Shown piece after piece: positions 10,721 through 23,749 of a stretch of DNA of 64,000 nucleotides (position 1 is the stretch's first letter; every line of letters begins with the position of its first letter). This DNA is from Cryptomeria japonica (lineage: Eukaryota > Streptophyta > Pinopsida > Cupressales > Cupressaceae): NCBI RefSeq assembly GCF_030272615.1, contig NC_081406.1, positions 140,462,361 through 140,526,360 on the forward strand, given 5' to 3'. Made by a program: the position numbers and the translations under genes. The notes beneath the pieces are model-generated. The model made no database searches. It had not been told where the DNA came from and was given only the letters and a program-made list of their open reading frames with translations.

Positions 10721-11600
10721 TCTTGATCTTGTGTGGTCCTATGAAGACTAGAAGTGTGTTGGGTGATAGGTACTTCATGATTCTCACTGATGACTGCTCA
10801 AGAATGATGTGGGTCACATTATTGAAAGATAAGTCTGAAGCTTTTGGGAAGTTCAAAGCCTTCAGAGCATTAGTGGAGAAGGAAAGCAACAAAAGGATCA
10901 AGTGTCTAAGAACTGAGCAAGGAGGGGAATTCACTTCCAGTGAATTCAACAAATACTGTGAAGAACATGGCATCGAGAGGCAACTATCTGGACTCCACAG
11001 CAGAATGGCCTAGCAGAGAGGAATAACTGGACTTTGGTTGAAGCAGCTAGAACCATGTTGATTCAAGGAAAGGTAGCTCACACCTTTTGGAGAGAAGTAG
11101 TGAGCACTGCAGTCTATACAATGAACCAGGTACTCATCAAGAAAGGTAAGGATAAAATGCCCTTTGAGTATTGGACCGGTAAGACACCTATTGTTAGCTA
11201 CTTTAGAGTGTTTGGTAGCAAATGTTACATCAAGAGGAGTGAACACCAGAGTAAATTTGATGCAAAATGTGATGAGGGAATATTCCTAGGATATTCTACC
11301 AAGAGAAAAGCTCTCAAGTTCTTTAATAACAGGACTCAAAGAATTATGGAAAGTATCAATGTAAGAGTTGATGAAACTTCTGAGAAAATTGAGGAAACTG
11401 ATAGTGAGCAAGTAGTAAATGAACTGGTTGTAACATTCTGGGAACCAGTTATCAATCAACTAAGTACCAGCAACAATGTTCCTACATCGGCATATGCAGA
11501 TGCTGATACTGATGGAGATGAGGATGAAGAAGAAAAGCAAGTGGAATCTATTAAGACCATTCCTTGGTATGTCAAGCTGAATCATGATCCTAAGTAGATC
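10721..11600 (+). pseudogene. Copia integrase, element C
   Basis: A small deletion near 10725-10735 removes part of the LVHTDLCGP region and shifts the frame. The core then reads LTDDCSRMMWV. The second catalytic site is LRTEQGGEF, with Asp of DNGGEF replaced by Glu-Gln. A second slip at about 10990 precedes QQNGLAERNN, where the Glu is kept. The C-terminal part includes FEYWTGKTP, FGSKCYIKR and an acidic tail. A TAG at 11595-11597 stands for Gln. Integration activity is not expected. Confidence 0.87.
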
Positions 11601-12400
11601 ATAGGAGATAAGGATGCTAGAATTCTTACAAGAAGAAGAGTCAGAGAGAGCTCATGTTTGATCTCTGAATTTGAGCCTATGTTATTCAAAGAGGCACATA
11701 AAGATGAAGATTGGATCAAGGCAATGGAAGAGGGACTTGATCAGATAGAGAAAAATGGTACATGGTCCTTGGTACCCAGACTGAAGCATAAAAATGTCAT
11801 TGGTACCAAATGGGTTTTTAGAAACAAGCTAAATGAAGATGGCATGGTGATTAGAAACAAAGCCAGACTAGTGTGTAGAGGATATTCCCAAGAAGAAGGA
11901 GAAGACTATGGAGAAACCTTTGCTCCTATGGCCAGATTGGAAGGAGTTCGTATGCTTCTTGCATATGCTGCCTTTAAAGGATTCAAGGTATACCAAATGG
12001 ATGTAAAATCTACATTCCTAAATGGTGTACTTGAAGAGGAGGTGTATATAGAGCAACCAGATGGGTTTTCCCTATCAAAAGATAGTGACATGGTGTGTAG
12101 GCTACATAAAGCCCTATATGGTCTAAAGAAGGCACCTAGAGCATGGTATGAATGTTTGCACTGGACTCTCATCTTGTGCAAATTGGATTTGAGAGAACAA
12201 GTGAAGATAGCAATATCTACTTGAAAACTGAAGGAGATCAGATTCTGATCTATGAAGTATTTGTTGATGACATTATCTTTGGTGGAGATGACAAGATGAG
12301 TCATGAGTTTGCAGATGAGATTAAGGAGTTTGAGATGTCACTCATAGGGGAGATTAAGTTCTTTATTGGACTATAGATTCAATAGATGAAAGGTGGAATC
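11601..12400 (+). pseudogene. Copia reverse transcriptase, element C
   Basis: Motifs in order: [57 protein letters not shown] and [13 protein letters not shown]. The catalytic box reads VFVDDIIFGG; Phe for Tyr is shared with K, so it is a family trait. A frame slip at about 12150 separates the Trp-Tyr motif from the catalytic box. Two TAG stops at 12374 and 12383 replace Gln in IGLQIQQMK. Confidence 0.9.
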
Positions 12401-13208
12401 TTTATCACTCAATCCAAGTATGTCAAAGAGGTGTTGAAGACCTTTGGCATGGAAGATAGTAAACCAGTTGGTGCACCGATGGTGACCGGTTGTACTATCC
12501 AAAGAGGATGACTCAACATTGGTTGACGAAAAGGAATACTGATCAATGATTGGTAAGTTGCATTATGTAGTGTACAGCAGACTAGATATTGCACATGCAA
12601 TTAACATTACTGCAAGGTTCCAGAAGAGTCCAAGAGAATCCCACTTAGTTGCAGTCAAGTGGATTCTTAAGTATCTAAAGGGTACAGTTGACTATGGATT
12701 ATGGTACCCATATAGCAATGATTTCAACCTGAAAGTGTTTACAGATGCTGATTGGGCAGGTAATGTGGATGACCGAAAGAGCACAACCGGTGGTGCATTC
12801 TTTCTCGGTGGTAGACTTGTCTCATGGATGAGTAAGAAGCAGAGTTGTATCGCTCAGTCTATAGCAAAAGCGGAGTATGTTGCAGCTTTCATGAACTACA
12901 CTCAGACAATCTAGATGAAGCATGTATTAAATGGCTTCAAAGTTCCTGTATCTAAACCGGTAAGCATATTCTGTGATAACACAAGTGCTATCAATATTTC
13001 AAAGAATCCGGTTTTACATTCTAGAACCAAGCACTTTGAGCTTAAATATCATTTCTTGAGGGAAAAGGTTCAGAACAAAGAGATTGCACTAGAACATGTT
13101 TCCAGTAAGGAGCAGTTAGTAGACATATTCACCAAGCCTCTCCCAAAGACTACATGTATGTATTTAAGAGGTGAATTAGGGGTTCTGCCCCTTCAGGAGG
13201 TGAACTAA
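12401..13208 (+). pseudogene. Copia RNase H and 3' end of pol, element C
   Basis: After a slip at about 12490 and a TGA at 12538-12540 (Arg expected), the frame gives SMIGKLHYVVYSRLDIAHA, VFTDADWAGN, STTGGAFFLG, AEYVAAFMN and FCDNTSAINISKNP, then the conserved end DIFTKPLPKTT..LRGELG. A TAG at 12913-12915 replaces Trp in TIWMKHVL. The stop is at 13206-13208, followed by about 230 bp of non-coding sequence up to the polypurine tract. Confidence 0.9.
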
Positions 13209-13440
13209 AAGAATTTGCTCCACATCAATCAAGTATTACAATAGTCATTTCCTTTTGGACTGATGTGTTGAAGGATGCTACTCCTTAGGGGGAGTAGCAT
13301 AATGGAACAGGGAAGCTTGTGCCTTCACTTTGGCATTGTTTTCAAAGGGGGAGAAGATGTGAAGTGGAGAAGATATCTACAGCAATTGGGTAGAAGATGT
13401 GAAGCAGAGAGATATCTTTGTATATTGCCATCAATGCCAA

Positions 13441-13449
13441 GGGGGAGAT
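13441..13449 (+). promoter_or_regulatory. Polypurine tract of C
   Basis: GGGGGAGAT directly precedes the 3' LTR start TGTTGGCA, with TGCCAA just upstream able to pair with TTGGCA across the tract. Confidence 0.9.
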
Positions 13450-14998
13450 TGTTGGCATTATGTGAACCAGTATGTGGACATAATGACATTGTATGTTGTC
13501 ATTGATGTCAATATGATGAAGAGAAGAAGAACCAATATATGTCAATATGATGAAGGGAAGAAGAACTAGTATAACACTATGAACTAACACTCACTATGAA
13601 CCAACATTTGTGCCAAAGTGAAGTGGCATATTTATTTAAAGATGAACCGACATAAGGTTATGGGAACCGACACATGGAAGCAGTGTATGACTATCGGTTG
13701 GTGGTCTCAACTTCAAGGTTTCTGGTTTGAGTGCTTCAAGCCTGTGTGGCTCAACCGGTGACTGTGTGTGATGAGTTAGCATGGTAACATAAAATAAATT
13801 GTGTTGTCACGTAAGCTTTGTGCGCGTGAAGGATCTTGCATGAGGGAGATTGTTCCTATCTACCTCGGGAATGTGCGAAGTCTGTAAAACGGTGATAACA
13901 TGTGATGGGTTATTAGCCACCATGAAATTAGTGGAAAATGAATGATGGAGAATGTCTTGAGATTGGCTCAAGACTATTGCATTTAATGTTGTATGCTCAA
14001 CGGTCAGGATTGAACCGTTTTGAATTCCTTAACCTAACAGGTTTAAGGTTTAGGGTTTATGATACTGACTTGTTTGTTGTTCTATAAGGTCGATGTTGTG
14101 ACTCTTCCAGAGGTTGTTGGCAAAAGTTGTGTGTGTGTATCTAAGAGAAGAGATACGTGATTCTTGCTAGACCAAAGGAGAGAAGTCATATCTACAGAGT
14201 GTAAGTGCAGAAGGTGAAAAGGAGCCTAAGTGGATCTGCATTGGCATTGAGTGCTATTATCAGGTCATTGATATACCTGTTGATCTTTAACCACCTCAAT
14301 AGTTGTGAAATCCCCTAACAGGGTAGCCTTAACCGACTTGTTGAAAATCCTTTAACAGGGTAACTCGAGGCTACTGAGTCACTGATATCCTTTAGATATT
14401 GAGTTCTTGAAATCCTCTAACAAGGTAAACTTTAATGGGGTTTAACCCTTAACCAAGTATTGTAGCCATCCCTTAACCGGGCGATCCCTAACAGGATCGG
14501 TTCCTAACAGAACCTATTGTATCTGTTTTTAACCGGACAAGGCTCCTAACAGGGCAAACTTCTAAAGAGTTCAAAAAGCAACATGTGGGTATTCATCCCC
14601 ACAGTGGTTTTTCCTAGTTGGGTTTCCACGTGAAAAATATGTGTGTCAAGTGTGATGTTTTCTTCATGTGATGATTATGTTTATTTTCTATTAAGTGGTG
14701 ATGCATGTTGATCTTGCAGCAATATGAAGATCTGATGATAGATTATCTGTTCATGCATGAGGGTGAAATGGTAGTATAGTACTAAGCTAAGAGGAAAGCT
14801 AAGTGATTAACCAGTTTATGATTGTTTTAGTTGTTTTGGGTTTTATCGGCAGCACTCTGTTTCAAACCAGAGTCACTATTTGTCAATCATTTGATGTATC
14901 TATTGTCAAACCAGTTTAGGACTGTATTTTTGTCTGTACTGATTCACCCCCCCCTCTTAGTACCAGTTTGGTACTAGTTGTTCATTATTAAGTTATCA
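13450..14998 (+). repeat. 3' LTR of C
   Basis: 1549 bp, colinear with 7563-9089. Relative to the 5' copy it carries a short tandem duplication near 13510-13565 (the GTCAATATGATGAAG word appears twice) and lacks about 12 bp near the start. It ends AAGTTATCA at 14998, after which B coding sequence resumes. Confidence 0.93.
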
Positions 14999-15480
14999 AA
15001 ATATTCTTTACATGCCCCTTTCTGCCTACTGCAACTAATTTATCAAAGTTTATTTGGCCTAATCTTTGGTGCCATGGCCAACTTTCATCAACCTGTCCCA
15101 ACATGCATCGGGACTCATAACATTCCTTCAAATTGTAAACATTGTCATCTATTCTCTTTCCTTCTGCCACAACCTGACTGGTACTCTCTTTCTTTATTTG
15201 GCAACCAGTTGAGTCAAAGGTGAATTTATAACCTTTTTCAGACATCTGACTCACACTCAGCACATTGTGCTTTAGGCCTTCCACATAATATATATCATGC
15301 TCCTTCAATTTTCCATCAATATTTAGAGTACCTTTTCCCTTTATTTTCATGGATGAGTTGTCTCTGAATCCTACTGAACCACCATTATAGTCTTCAAGCT
15401 TGATAAATTTATTTTTATAACCGCTCATGTAGTTGGAATAGCCACTGTCTACAATCTATAGATTTTTCCTTTCACCATGT
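14999..15480 (-). pseudogene. Copia protease C-terminus and GAG-pre-integrase, element B
   Basis: The minus-strand frame includes MSGYKNKFIKLEDYNGGSVG, YYVEGLKHNVLSVSQM and DESWPWHQRLGQINFDKLV. This is the protease-to-pre-integrase part of plant copia polyproteins. The protease DSG region just upstream (about 15440-15480) is in a damaged frame. The frame is cut at 14999 by element C and continues at 7562. Confidence 0.88.
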
Positions 15481-15599
15481 AAAGCAGTCTGCACTATCAG
15501 ACTTGATTATGTCTTGTCCTTTTCTTTCTCAACCCATACCAGTTTGGTTTCCTTCTTCTTGTCACCTGTTATTTTGTGCTCTAGTTCAACTATCGGTTC

Positions 15600-17667
15600 T
15601 TGATCAAGATTTGTCTTCTTCTAATTGAAATTCCTATTTTTATAAAACTTTTCTATATGTCCAAACTCTTGATAGTTATAGCATTTCATATTTTCATTTA
15701 AAGATGAATCTTTAATTATTGTAGGGCACTGGTTTATTCTTCCTACATTCAAAACTCATATGACCATATCCATTGCACTGATAACATAGAACATTCATAT
15801 CCTAGAGTGTATTAAAAGGATTTCTACTTTCATAACTCATAGAGGGATTATTGATTAATCTACAATCAGCTATTCTATGCCCAAATTTTTTACACAGGTA
15901 ACAATAACCATGAAAGTTTGAAACATATCGGTTGGGTTTCCTTGGTCCTGCAAACGATTGCCTTATCAGGGTCTTGCCTTCATGATGTTGACTCTGGTGA
16001 ATCATTCATGGTCAACTGTTGCATTTCTCCTTGGATCTACATGTCAGTACAATGAGTGTGGCCTCTAGTTCATTGCTTGTGTATACCAGTTTACGTGGCA
16101 TTTTCTAACATCATCTGCATATGTATTTTTACCGGTATCCTTGCTTACAATGAATGTCTTCTTCTCTTCACCTTCATTTGAAGAAGTGAATTGTATCTCC
16201 TTACTGGACATGTCTTTTCTATTTGAACTTTGACCTTCTTCAAAACTTTCCACTGGTATCTTTGGATTACTTCTGTTTGCTTAACATCTTGTCTTAGGCT
16301 TCAATATTCCCTTCATATTTGCTTCTTATTTTCGTTTCTTCCTTACTTTCTTCAAGATCTTTTCTAAGCTTCACTATTTTTGCTTCCTGATCTTCATGCT
16401 CATTTTTCTTCTTCATCGGATCAGAGGATGTAACTTCACATATCCTCTTGGTTTCTTCCAGCTACAGTTTCAAGTCAAATATAACTTGACTGGACTCATC
16501 TAGGGATTTCTTCAAGAGACCTTGTTCATCTACTGCAACAAGCTTGAACTTCTTGAGTTCTCTTCTTATTTTACTCAACTCCTCAAGAGCACTTATAAGA
16601 TCTCCTTCTAAATCCACTTTAGCCTCAATATCCTCTTCTTCCTCATCTTCACCAACCGGTTCATCAAGTGCCATAAATAGATTAACTTTTCTGTCATTCT
16701 CATGGTAGTCATCTTCTGATGCACTTTCTTCATCTGTAGCATCATCCTCAATAGTATAGAGGTTGTTATGCTTTTGGTAGCCTCTTCTCCTTGCCAATAG
16801 ACATTTCTTTCTTTATCTTTACTAGCAGATCTACTAAAACCTCTTGACTCATCTCCACCAATTTCATTATAAGGATATTTTGCAGCAAAGTGTCCAACTT
16901 TACCATAGTTAAAACATTTGAGTGGTAGATTTCCTTTATACTTGTCAAATCCTCTTTTGAGAATTTTGACAGATTTTGCTACCTCTGCATCAGAGTCTTC
17001 ATTGGATCCTTTATGAGAAGCTACTTCTTTTCCCTTTTGGGTGGAGTTTAACACTACCTCTTTCCTTAAGGATGCATCACCGGTTGTTCTCACTTCATAG
17101 GCTATTAGTAAGCCAAATAGATCATCCATTGTAAATTTATTTAGATCTTTGGCTTCTTCTATGGCTGAAACCTTTGTATCATACTTAAGTGTAAGAGACC
17201 TAAGTACCTTCTTGACAAGAATCTCATCTGCAATTTCATCTCCAAGTCCTTTGATGGTATTCACAGTTTCATCAAATTTGTGAAGGTAGTCTGCAATCTT
17301 TTCATCATCCTTCATCTTGATGCCTTCAAGTTGGCCCCTTAGTTCTTGCAGCTTAGCCTCTATGAATTTTACATCTCCTTCAAATAACATCTTCATTTTA
17401 TCCCAAGTCTCCTTGGCAGATGCATAGTGCATGACCTTGACAAACTCATTATCAAATAACATGTTTGGCCTTTGCATTTTTCTCATACTCCTTCTTGGCA
17501 TCCGGATCAGTGGGAGGAACACTAGGGACAACATGCCCATTCTTGACAGACATTCACACATCAAAACCAAGGGAGGAGATATAGGTCTCCATTCTTCTAC
17601 TCCAAAAGGCATAGTTGGATCCATCAAACATGGGGGCTTTTAAGGAAGAAGACTCATTTCTTGCCAT
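15600..17667 (-). pseudogene. Copia gag with several CCHC boxes, element B
   Basis: The start is placed at 17667 (MARNESSSLKAPMFDGSNY), just inside the primer site. A TGA replaces Trp in FDVWMS, and a slip near 17455 joins to a frame with KETWDKMKMLFEGD, LRGQLEGIKM and IADYLHKFDETVNTIKGLG, the UBN2-type capsid. A first zinc knuckle CFNYGKVGHFAAKYP (16890-16935) has two Cys-to-Tyr changes. After an acidic and coiled-coil stretch come CYLCKKFGHRIADC (about 15890-15935), CYQCNGYGHMSFEC (about 15745-15790) and a degenerate fourth box near 15650. The distal part is broken into several frames. Confidence 0.85.
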
Positions 17668-17718
17668 TTTTTTCTAAGTCTAGAATCTACCCAAAGTTTT
17701 TAAATAGCTGGGAACCTT

Positions 17719-17731
17719 GCTCTGATACCAA
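17719..17731 (-). promoter_or_regulatory. Primer binding site of B (tRNA-iMet)
   Basis: The minus strand reads TTGGTATCAGAGC, four bases inside the LTR end. Confidence 0.92.
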
Positions 17732-17735
17732 TTTT

Positions 17736-19296
17736 TGAACACAATGTACCACTGAGAGGGGGTGAAACAGTGGTTCCTAAATTCTTTTCCCTTTTAAAGT
17801 AACCTTAGAATACCAGTTGTTATCATAAGCACTAAACCATTAAACCAGTAAGATAGATGAGTATACCAAAAGAGACAATCACACAAATGCAACCCACAAC
17901 ACCAGATGTATGAGGAAAACCCAATATGGGAAACATATCGGTGAGAAATACTACTAGAGACTACTGCTCCAATCCAGCCTCACAAGTGAAACACTGAATT
18001 ACAAAGATTTAGGGCACCAACCTAAGGAGCACCAGCCCCTGCACCAAGCTCCAACTTGGTGATGTATAGTGAAATATAATTTTGATACAGTTATAGCTTC
18101 TAGTTGCAAATGAGTTCTGCAACTCTTGATCAAATAGGTTTCTATCTGTTAATAGTCTTCCCTTCTTCACTGGATCTCACTCTACTAGTTATGAGATTAC
18201 TCTGTCTGATTCTTGGCTACTCTTCCTTCACCCTTAGTCACACAACACACTATGTCAAACTTGGATGCCTTATTAATCAACCACTCCTCACTGGTTAGCT
18301 TAACCATTAGAACTTCAAGAGTTTACTGGTTCTCTGTCATTGTCGATTAAACCCTCTCACCAGTTTGCCTGCTCACTCACTCTGCAACTTTCTTAGAATA
18401 TATTCTAAGGTAGATGATCCTTCTCTATGCTCAAACTCACTTCACTCTCCTTCTTCACATTAAGCCTCAATCTTTTCTATCTCGAGCTCATCTATTTATA
18501 ATCTTGGATTCCAACCTAAAACCGCATTCAACAATGTCATGTTAGGTTTTTCCTTCTGCAACTAAAACCAAATCCAATTTGATTTGATCTACTCTTTCAG
18601 TGATATGATCTTCATGACATCGATCAACACCAACAAAGCTTTGCATTTCAATGTGCGTTTTTTAAATCTAGAGATCTGCACCATGATTTTCTGCTTTTCT
18701 CTATATTTGCCATTAATGGCTTTGTTGTTTCCTTCACCAAACGGGTATGAAGATCAAATCTTCTTTTAGGATTAATTCAGTCGCTTTTGCAGCTTGCCTT
18801 CCTCAAGCCACAATCCTCTGGCATCCTCCATGACTTGAGGGTTCTTCATAAAAGTCGACCTGCTTGTTGATTTTTTATGTTGATGCACACTCCACCAGCC
18901 TCTGCAATACCTCCATGTGGCATCCAGTTGTCATGCTTGGAAACATCCACCTCTTCTTGGATTCCTATGTCAGTTTGACATTCTTTGTCGACCAATGATG
19001 ACTACCAGCTTAGCTCATCTTACTAATATGATCATCAAACATCCTCTGTACCGGCAACACATCTCGGGTTAGTGCCTAAGCCTCCTAACTTGTAGTTGAC
19101 ACAATTCATGAGTATTGGTAGCCTTCCTTCTATTTTCTCACTCACATGTACATTGTCATCATATGTCTTTCTCTTCTTATACTGGTCACCACTTCTATGT
19201 CTTTCTCTTCTTATACCAGTCACTACTTCTTACTTACCAGTGACCTTGACAAACTAGTTTGACATCAATGACAACTTAATGCCAATAATGCCAACG
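17736..19296 (-). repeat. 5' LTR of B
   Basis: Minus strand, about 1561 bp. It starts CGTTGGCATTATTGG (TG mutated to CG) at 19296 and ends TGTGTTCA at 17736. The terminal part carries CACCCCCTCTCAGTGG before the LTR end, typical of these copia families. Positions 18532-19296 align with the 3' fragment at 4042-4782. CTCTT follows at 19297-19301; the matching target duplicate would be outside the window. Confidence 0.88.
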
Positions 19297-20490
19297 CTCT
19301 TTGTCGGTTAACACACTGTTATACTCTTTTGTAGCTAACTAGTTACATTAACCTTACTGGTTAAACCTTTGCTAAACCCTCTTACTGGTTACACCTTTAC
19401 AACTAGCTCTCCTTCAGATACTTAGTTGCAACACTCTTCTTAGTTTGATCAACACTTTTTTTTGCTCAAGCACACTTCTCTCTCTTGCAAATCACATCAC
19501 CCATTTGTGTCTTCAATCTGCATATATATCCTTTGGTTTTCCCACCTAACTGCAATATTTAAATATTTTACACCTAAGGTTTTCTTTATTGACTTCAATC
19601 AGATCAAATCTCATCAAATCTCATCTCTGAGATTAATATCCTACAACAAGGCAACACTGCACCACCATATCTCATTCTTTCTGTACACATTTTCTACTTT
19701 TGGCAAGTACAAATCTTTTTTTTTGTCAATCACCATTAATGTCCTGATAGTTTTTATCTCCAAGTTGACTAGAAGATCAGATATCATGCATCAATCCTTA
19801 TATCACCAATCCAATATCAATTTGTCATTCTGCTTCGAGCCAAAAACCTTTGTCATCATCTCGTGCTTTATGGGGTCGACATTAAATTCAAACTTTGCTG
19901 GCAACTACCTCACCAACCCTCACTTCACCGACCACTGCATGTTATCCACTTGGTTCCTACATGTCATCCTTTGTCGACATCCACCTCAGCTTAGTCCACT
20001 TGGTCAGTTTAGATTTAGTCACTGACTATACATGCAATCGGTGTATCCCTTAACTACTGGTTATGCATCACCCGGTTAACCTTCATACCTGCACTTTACT
20101 ATTCTGTCGATGGATCATATTTAACGATTATCAATCCAAGGCATATGACCAAAGTGAATCATTATGCACATCTCCATTAGATGAGAGCTCTTCACTTTTG
20201 CATCTTTTACATCTTCTTGCATACCCGTAACATACCTAGCAGTTGACACTCCACTTGACTACGTATTGATAATGAGCATATAACACTTTGCAGTTCTTCA
20301 ACTATCTAACATACATACTAGTCACTCTTCTTCTATACATACCATACCAGTGGTCATGTGCTTCTCTATTGTCCTTTGCTTTCTTATCGGTAGATGTTGC
20401 TTCTCATGCTTATCAGTAATACACCTTGCTTACCTACCTACATATCGGTTTCCTATACCGGTTGACATCAATGACAATACAATACCAACA
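19297..20490 (-). repeat. 3' LTR of D (part)
   Basis: On the minus strand it starts TGTTGGTATTGTATTGTCATTGATGTCAA style at 20490, directly after the polypurine tract, and is cut at 19297 by B. A 187-codon plus-strand open frame at 19462-20025 has no domain and lies wholly inside the LTR, so I do not call it a gene. Confidence 0.8.
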
Positions 20491-20503
20491 ATCTCCCCCT
20501 TTG
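20491..20503 (-). promoter_or_regulatory. Polypurine tract of D
   Basis: The minus strand reads CAAAGGGGGAGAT, abutting the LTR start TGTTGG. Confidence 0.85.
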
Positions 20504-20769
20504 GAATTGATGTCAGCACACTCTACATTTCTTTGCATATAGGTACCATTCTCCCCCTCTGAAAACAATGACAAAGGGCCAATTATGTCTTCATTCGGTT
20601 CATTTTTGCATCTGGTTTATTCTCCTTAATTAGACAGTGTATTCTCCCTCTTAGTCAAATTTCTCCCTTTGTGGATCCATCTCCTGGCGGGCAACATGAC
20701 TATTCCTTTCAACTGGCAACCCAATTATGATTTTTATTAAGTACAAATTGGGTAGACATTAAAAGAACT

Positions 20770-22171
20770 CACAAACAAGGGCCGATGATTACTTGTGTCT
20801 CAGATACTCAAATGTGCTTACCGGTAAAGGTTTGGTGAAGATATCAACTACTTTCTCACCTAATGGGACATATTACACCTTAACTTCTTGGTCTTCAACC
20901 TTTTCCCTAAGAAAATGGTATTTGATGGCAATGTACTTTGTTCTTGAGTGCATAACTGGGTTCTTTGATATGTTAATTACACTTGAATTATCACACCGGA
21001 TAGAAATAGGATCAACCATTTCTACCTAAATATCCTTGAGGGTCTTCTTCATCCATAGCACCTAACAGAAGCATGTAGCAGCAGAAATATATTCTACTTT
21101 ATCAATCGTTAAGGAGATTGAATCCTTCTTCTTACTATGCCATGAGACCAACCAGTTACCTAGGAAGAATGCACCACCACTCGTGCTCTTCCGGTCATCA
21201 ATGCATCCTGCCCATTAACATTAGTGTGGGCTTGCAAGGTGAAATTTCCTTGCTTAGGGTACCATAGTCCATAACTAAGTGTTCCTTGTAGGTACTTGAA
21301 AATCCTTCTAACTGCATTCATATGAGACTAATTAGGTCCTACTTGAAATCTTGTCACCATGCACACTAATTGCACTATATCCAGTCTAGAACCAGTAAGA
21401 AACAACAAACTACCAATCATGGATCTATACAATGTCTGATCCACTACAAGTGACTCATCTTCCTTTCTCAACTTGCATTTGGTCACCATGAGGGTACTTA
21501 CTGGTTTTTTTTCCTCCATCTAAAATACTGGTTTTTTTCCTCCATCTAAAACTTTTTCAACATATCTTTGGCATACATAGTTTGAGAAATAAATATTCCC
21601 TTGTCTTATTGTGAAATTTGCAAACCAAGGAAATATGTTAGCTCTCCAAGCATTGACATCTCAAACTCTGACTGCATTTGGTTGGAAAAGTATTTTCATA
21701 GAGTGTCCTTGTTGCCTCCTAAATTGATGTCATCCACATATAAAACCACATAATCATGTGGTCTCCATCTATTTTTTTCTAAAACCCTAGTCCTTTAGAC
21801 ATTTGTCTAACCTTGAGTACAATACTCTTGGAGCCTGCATCAACCCATATAGTGCTTTCTTCAACTGACACACAAAATTTTCATCATCATGTAGGAGGAA
21901 ACCTTTCGGTTGTTCCATGTATACTTCCTCTTCTAAATTTCCATTTAGGAAGGCAGATTTTACATCCATTTGATATACCTTGTATTCCTTGTAGGCTAAA
22001 AAGTCTAGAAACATTCTAATAGCCTCAAATCTAGCAACTAATGTGAATGTCTCTTTAAAATCTATTCCCTCTACTTGAGAATATCCTTTGCACACTAATC
22101 TAGCTTTATACCTAATAGTCTTACCTTCTTCATTCATCTTGTTCTGGTATACCCATTTTGTACCAATGATG
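20770..22171 (-). pseudogene. Copia RT-RNase H, element D
   Basis: Minus-strand RT motifs from the right: [39 protein letters not shown] and ALYGLMQAPRVLYSRLD. The catalytic region around 21740 is degraded. Then EKKPVSTLMVTK, YRSMIGSLLFL and an RNase H remnant down to about 20770. A tandem repeat of about 24 bp (ACTGGTTTTTTTCCTCCATC twice, 21500-21550) interrupts the RT-RNase H join. E is inserted upstream of the ARLVCKG motif, in the TKWVYQN region at 22171. Confidence 0.85.
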
Positions 22172-23366
22172 TGTTAGATAGTTCAAATAACTGGAAGACA
22201 ACTGAGAGGGGGGGTGAATCAGTTGTCACTAGATTACCAGAACCTTAAGCAATTAAAAGTTTAATATCAGAACCCAGAAGATCAATATCGGAATGCATAA
22301 ACCAAATAAGCATAAACAACAACTAGAGATTAAATACCATCCACATGACATCAAGATCTGTACGTGGAAAACCCAGTAAAGGGAAAAACCACTGCAGGAA
22401 GCCTATCAATAGTCAGATAATACTTCTACAGTATGTATGTGATTACAAATGAGGGCTTGCACTTGCAGGAAGGCCAATAGCCTAGAGCACACTCCTCATC
22501 ACAAAAGGAGTCTCATTGACTTCATAGAAATCTAGACTACAATTTGGAAGAGAGAATGAACTGCAAAGATGGCATCTCCTATGCCTGAGTACAATTTCGA
22601 TTAAGCTCAATACCGGAGGATTAAATCCTCTTACATAAACCCAAATTGATCACAAATGATCGACCAAATCCTCTTCCTAAATGATTATTACATTATTCGC
22701 TCCTTACATATCCTTACCCATTCCTATATGATCTACAATGAGATCTTACATCATATATATATACAAACCCTCGACCACAAACAATAAGGTTAGCCACTAG
22801 ACAATAAAACAATTACATAATTACAAAATATATTGGCCTGAGACCAAACAAATAATATCCAACCCATAAGACATCCTGGAAACACATCGAGAAGTCCAAT
22901 CCACACATTACATTAAGTCAGTCCATAACCTAGATAAACTAAGAGCCAATTTAGGTCCACACACGTTAAAGAAATGATCCCAATCAACCAAGTCTTGAAC
23001 ATGATTACCATCAGCATCTTGAATCTCCACTAGAAGCCGCACCAACACCACTTATGCATACCATCAAAGATCTTCAATAAAGCTCTGCTGGTGAAACCCT
23101 CATGAAAACAACAACCCAAGCTTGCTAGCATACATGATAGCATCCGATCACCATATCAAGCCAACTAACTGAACATGAATCTGAGTAGCATGAATAAGAC
23201 AATTCCATAAGCCAAACTTATTGGATCATTATGATCTAATCCAACTAGAAACCAAACAACCTACCAAGACTAGAATGATACCAGTAAAGCAACCAAAATA
23301 GCTAGTGTTGACATCAATGAAAAAACATCAATGCAACAAATAATAAATTCCTCCAAATGGCCAACA
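22172..23366 (-). repeat. 3' LTR of E
   Basis: Minus strand: starts TGTTGGCCATTTGG at 23366 and ends AACTATCTAACA at 22172, 1195 bp, with CACCCCCCCTCTCAGTTG near the end. D sequence borders it on the left in the middle of an RT motif. There is no second copy in the window. Confidence 0.82.
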
Positions 23367-23749
23367 ATCTCCCCCTTTGGAATTGATGGCAACACTAGAT
23401 GTGAAAAACATCCAAGTGTGAAGAAATTCCAAAAAAATCTCCCATAAAAGAATATAGAAATGAAGTTCTGAAACATACTCTCCCTATAAATGATATCACA
23501 ATTAAGTTTTGGAAGTTTATCCCCCTAATGTATATATCCTATAAGTTTTTCACATGAATATCTCTCCCCCTTTGATATTGATGCCAAAAATATGGCATAA
23601 ATATCAAAGCAAAAATAAAAAACCACTAAATCACAAGGCTAACTACTCTCCCTAAGTAGTAGCATCCCCACATCAATCTAGAATGAATAATATCTCTGAT
23701 AATGCATACTAGACTGATGCCAAATAACATCAATCAGTTCTTTGTTAGA

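Larger units (their letters stand above)
7563..14998 (+). mobile_element. Complete Ty1/copia retrotransposon C
   Basis: All parts are present in order: 5' LTR 7563-9089, primer site 9091-9103, gag-pol 9161-13208, polypurine tract 13441-13449, 3' LTR 13450-14998. It interrupts B's pol. The flanking 5-bp sites are GAATA (7558-7562) and AAATA (14999-15003), one mismatch. The LTRs differ by scattered, mostly C/T or G/A, changes and small indels, so the insertion is old but much younger than D or E. Confidence 0.93.
4042..19296 (-). mobile_element. Ty1/copia retrotransposon B (split by C)
   Basis: This is a minus-strand element. Its 5' LTR is 17736-19296, primer site 17719-17731, gag 15600-17667, protease and pre-integrase 14999-15480, integrase 6743-7562, RT/RNase H 5006-6660, polypurine tract 4783-4795 and 3' LTR 4042-4782. 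The integrase frame is cut at 7562 and resumes at 14999 where C is inserted. The 3' LTR is truncated at 4042 by A. The copia gene order (integrase before RT) is clear. Confidence 0.9.
19297..22171 (-). mobile_element. Ty1/copia retrotransposon D (3' part)
   Basis: Minus-strand element: 3' LTR remnant 19297-20490, polypurine tract 20491-20503, RNase H and RT 20770-22171. It is interrupted on the left by B (inserted in the LTR) and on the right by E (inserted in RT). It is the outermost element seen; its remaining parts lie outside the window. Confidence 0.85.

Noticed and set aside
19462-20025. 187-codon plus-strand open frame
   Set aside because: It lies within the LTR of D, antisense to the element, without domain or conserved partner.
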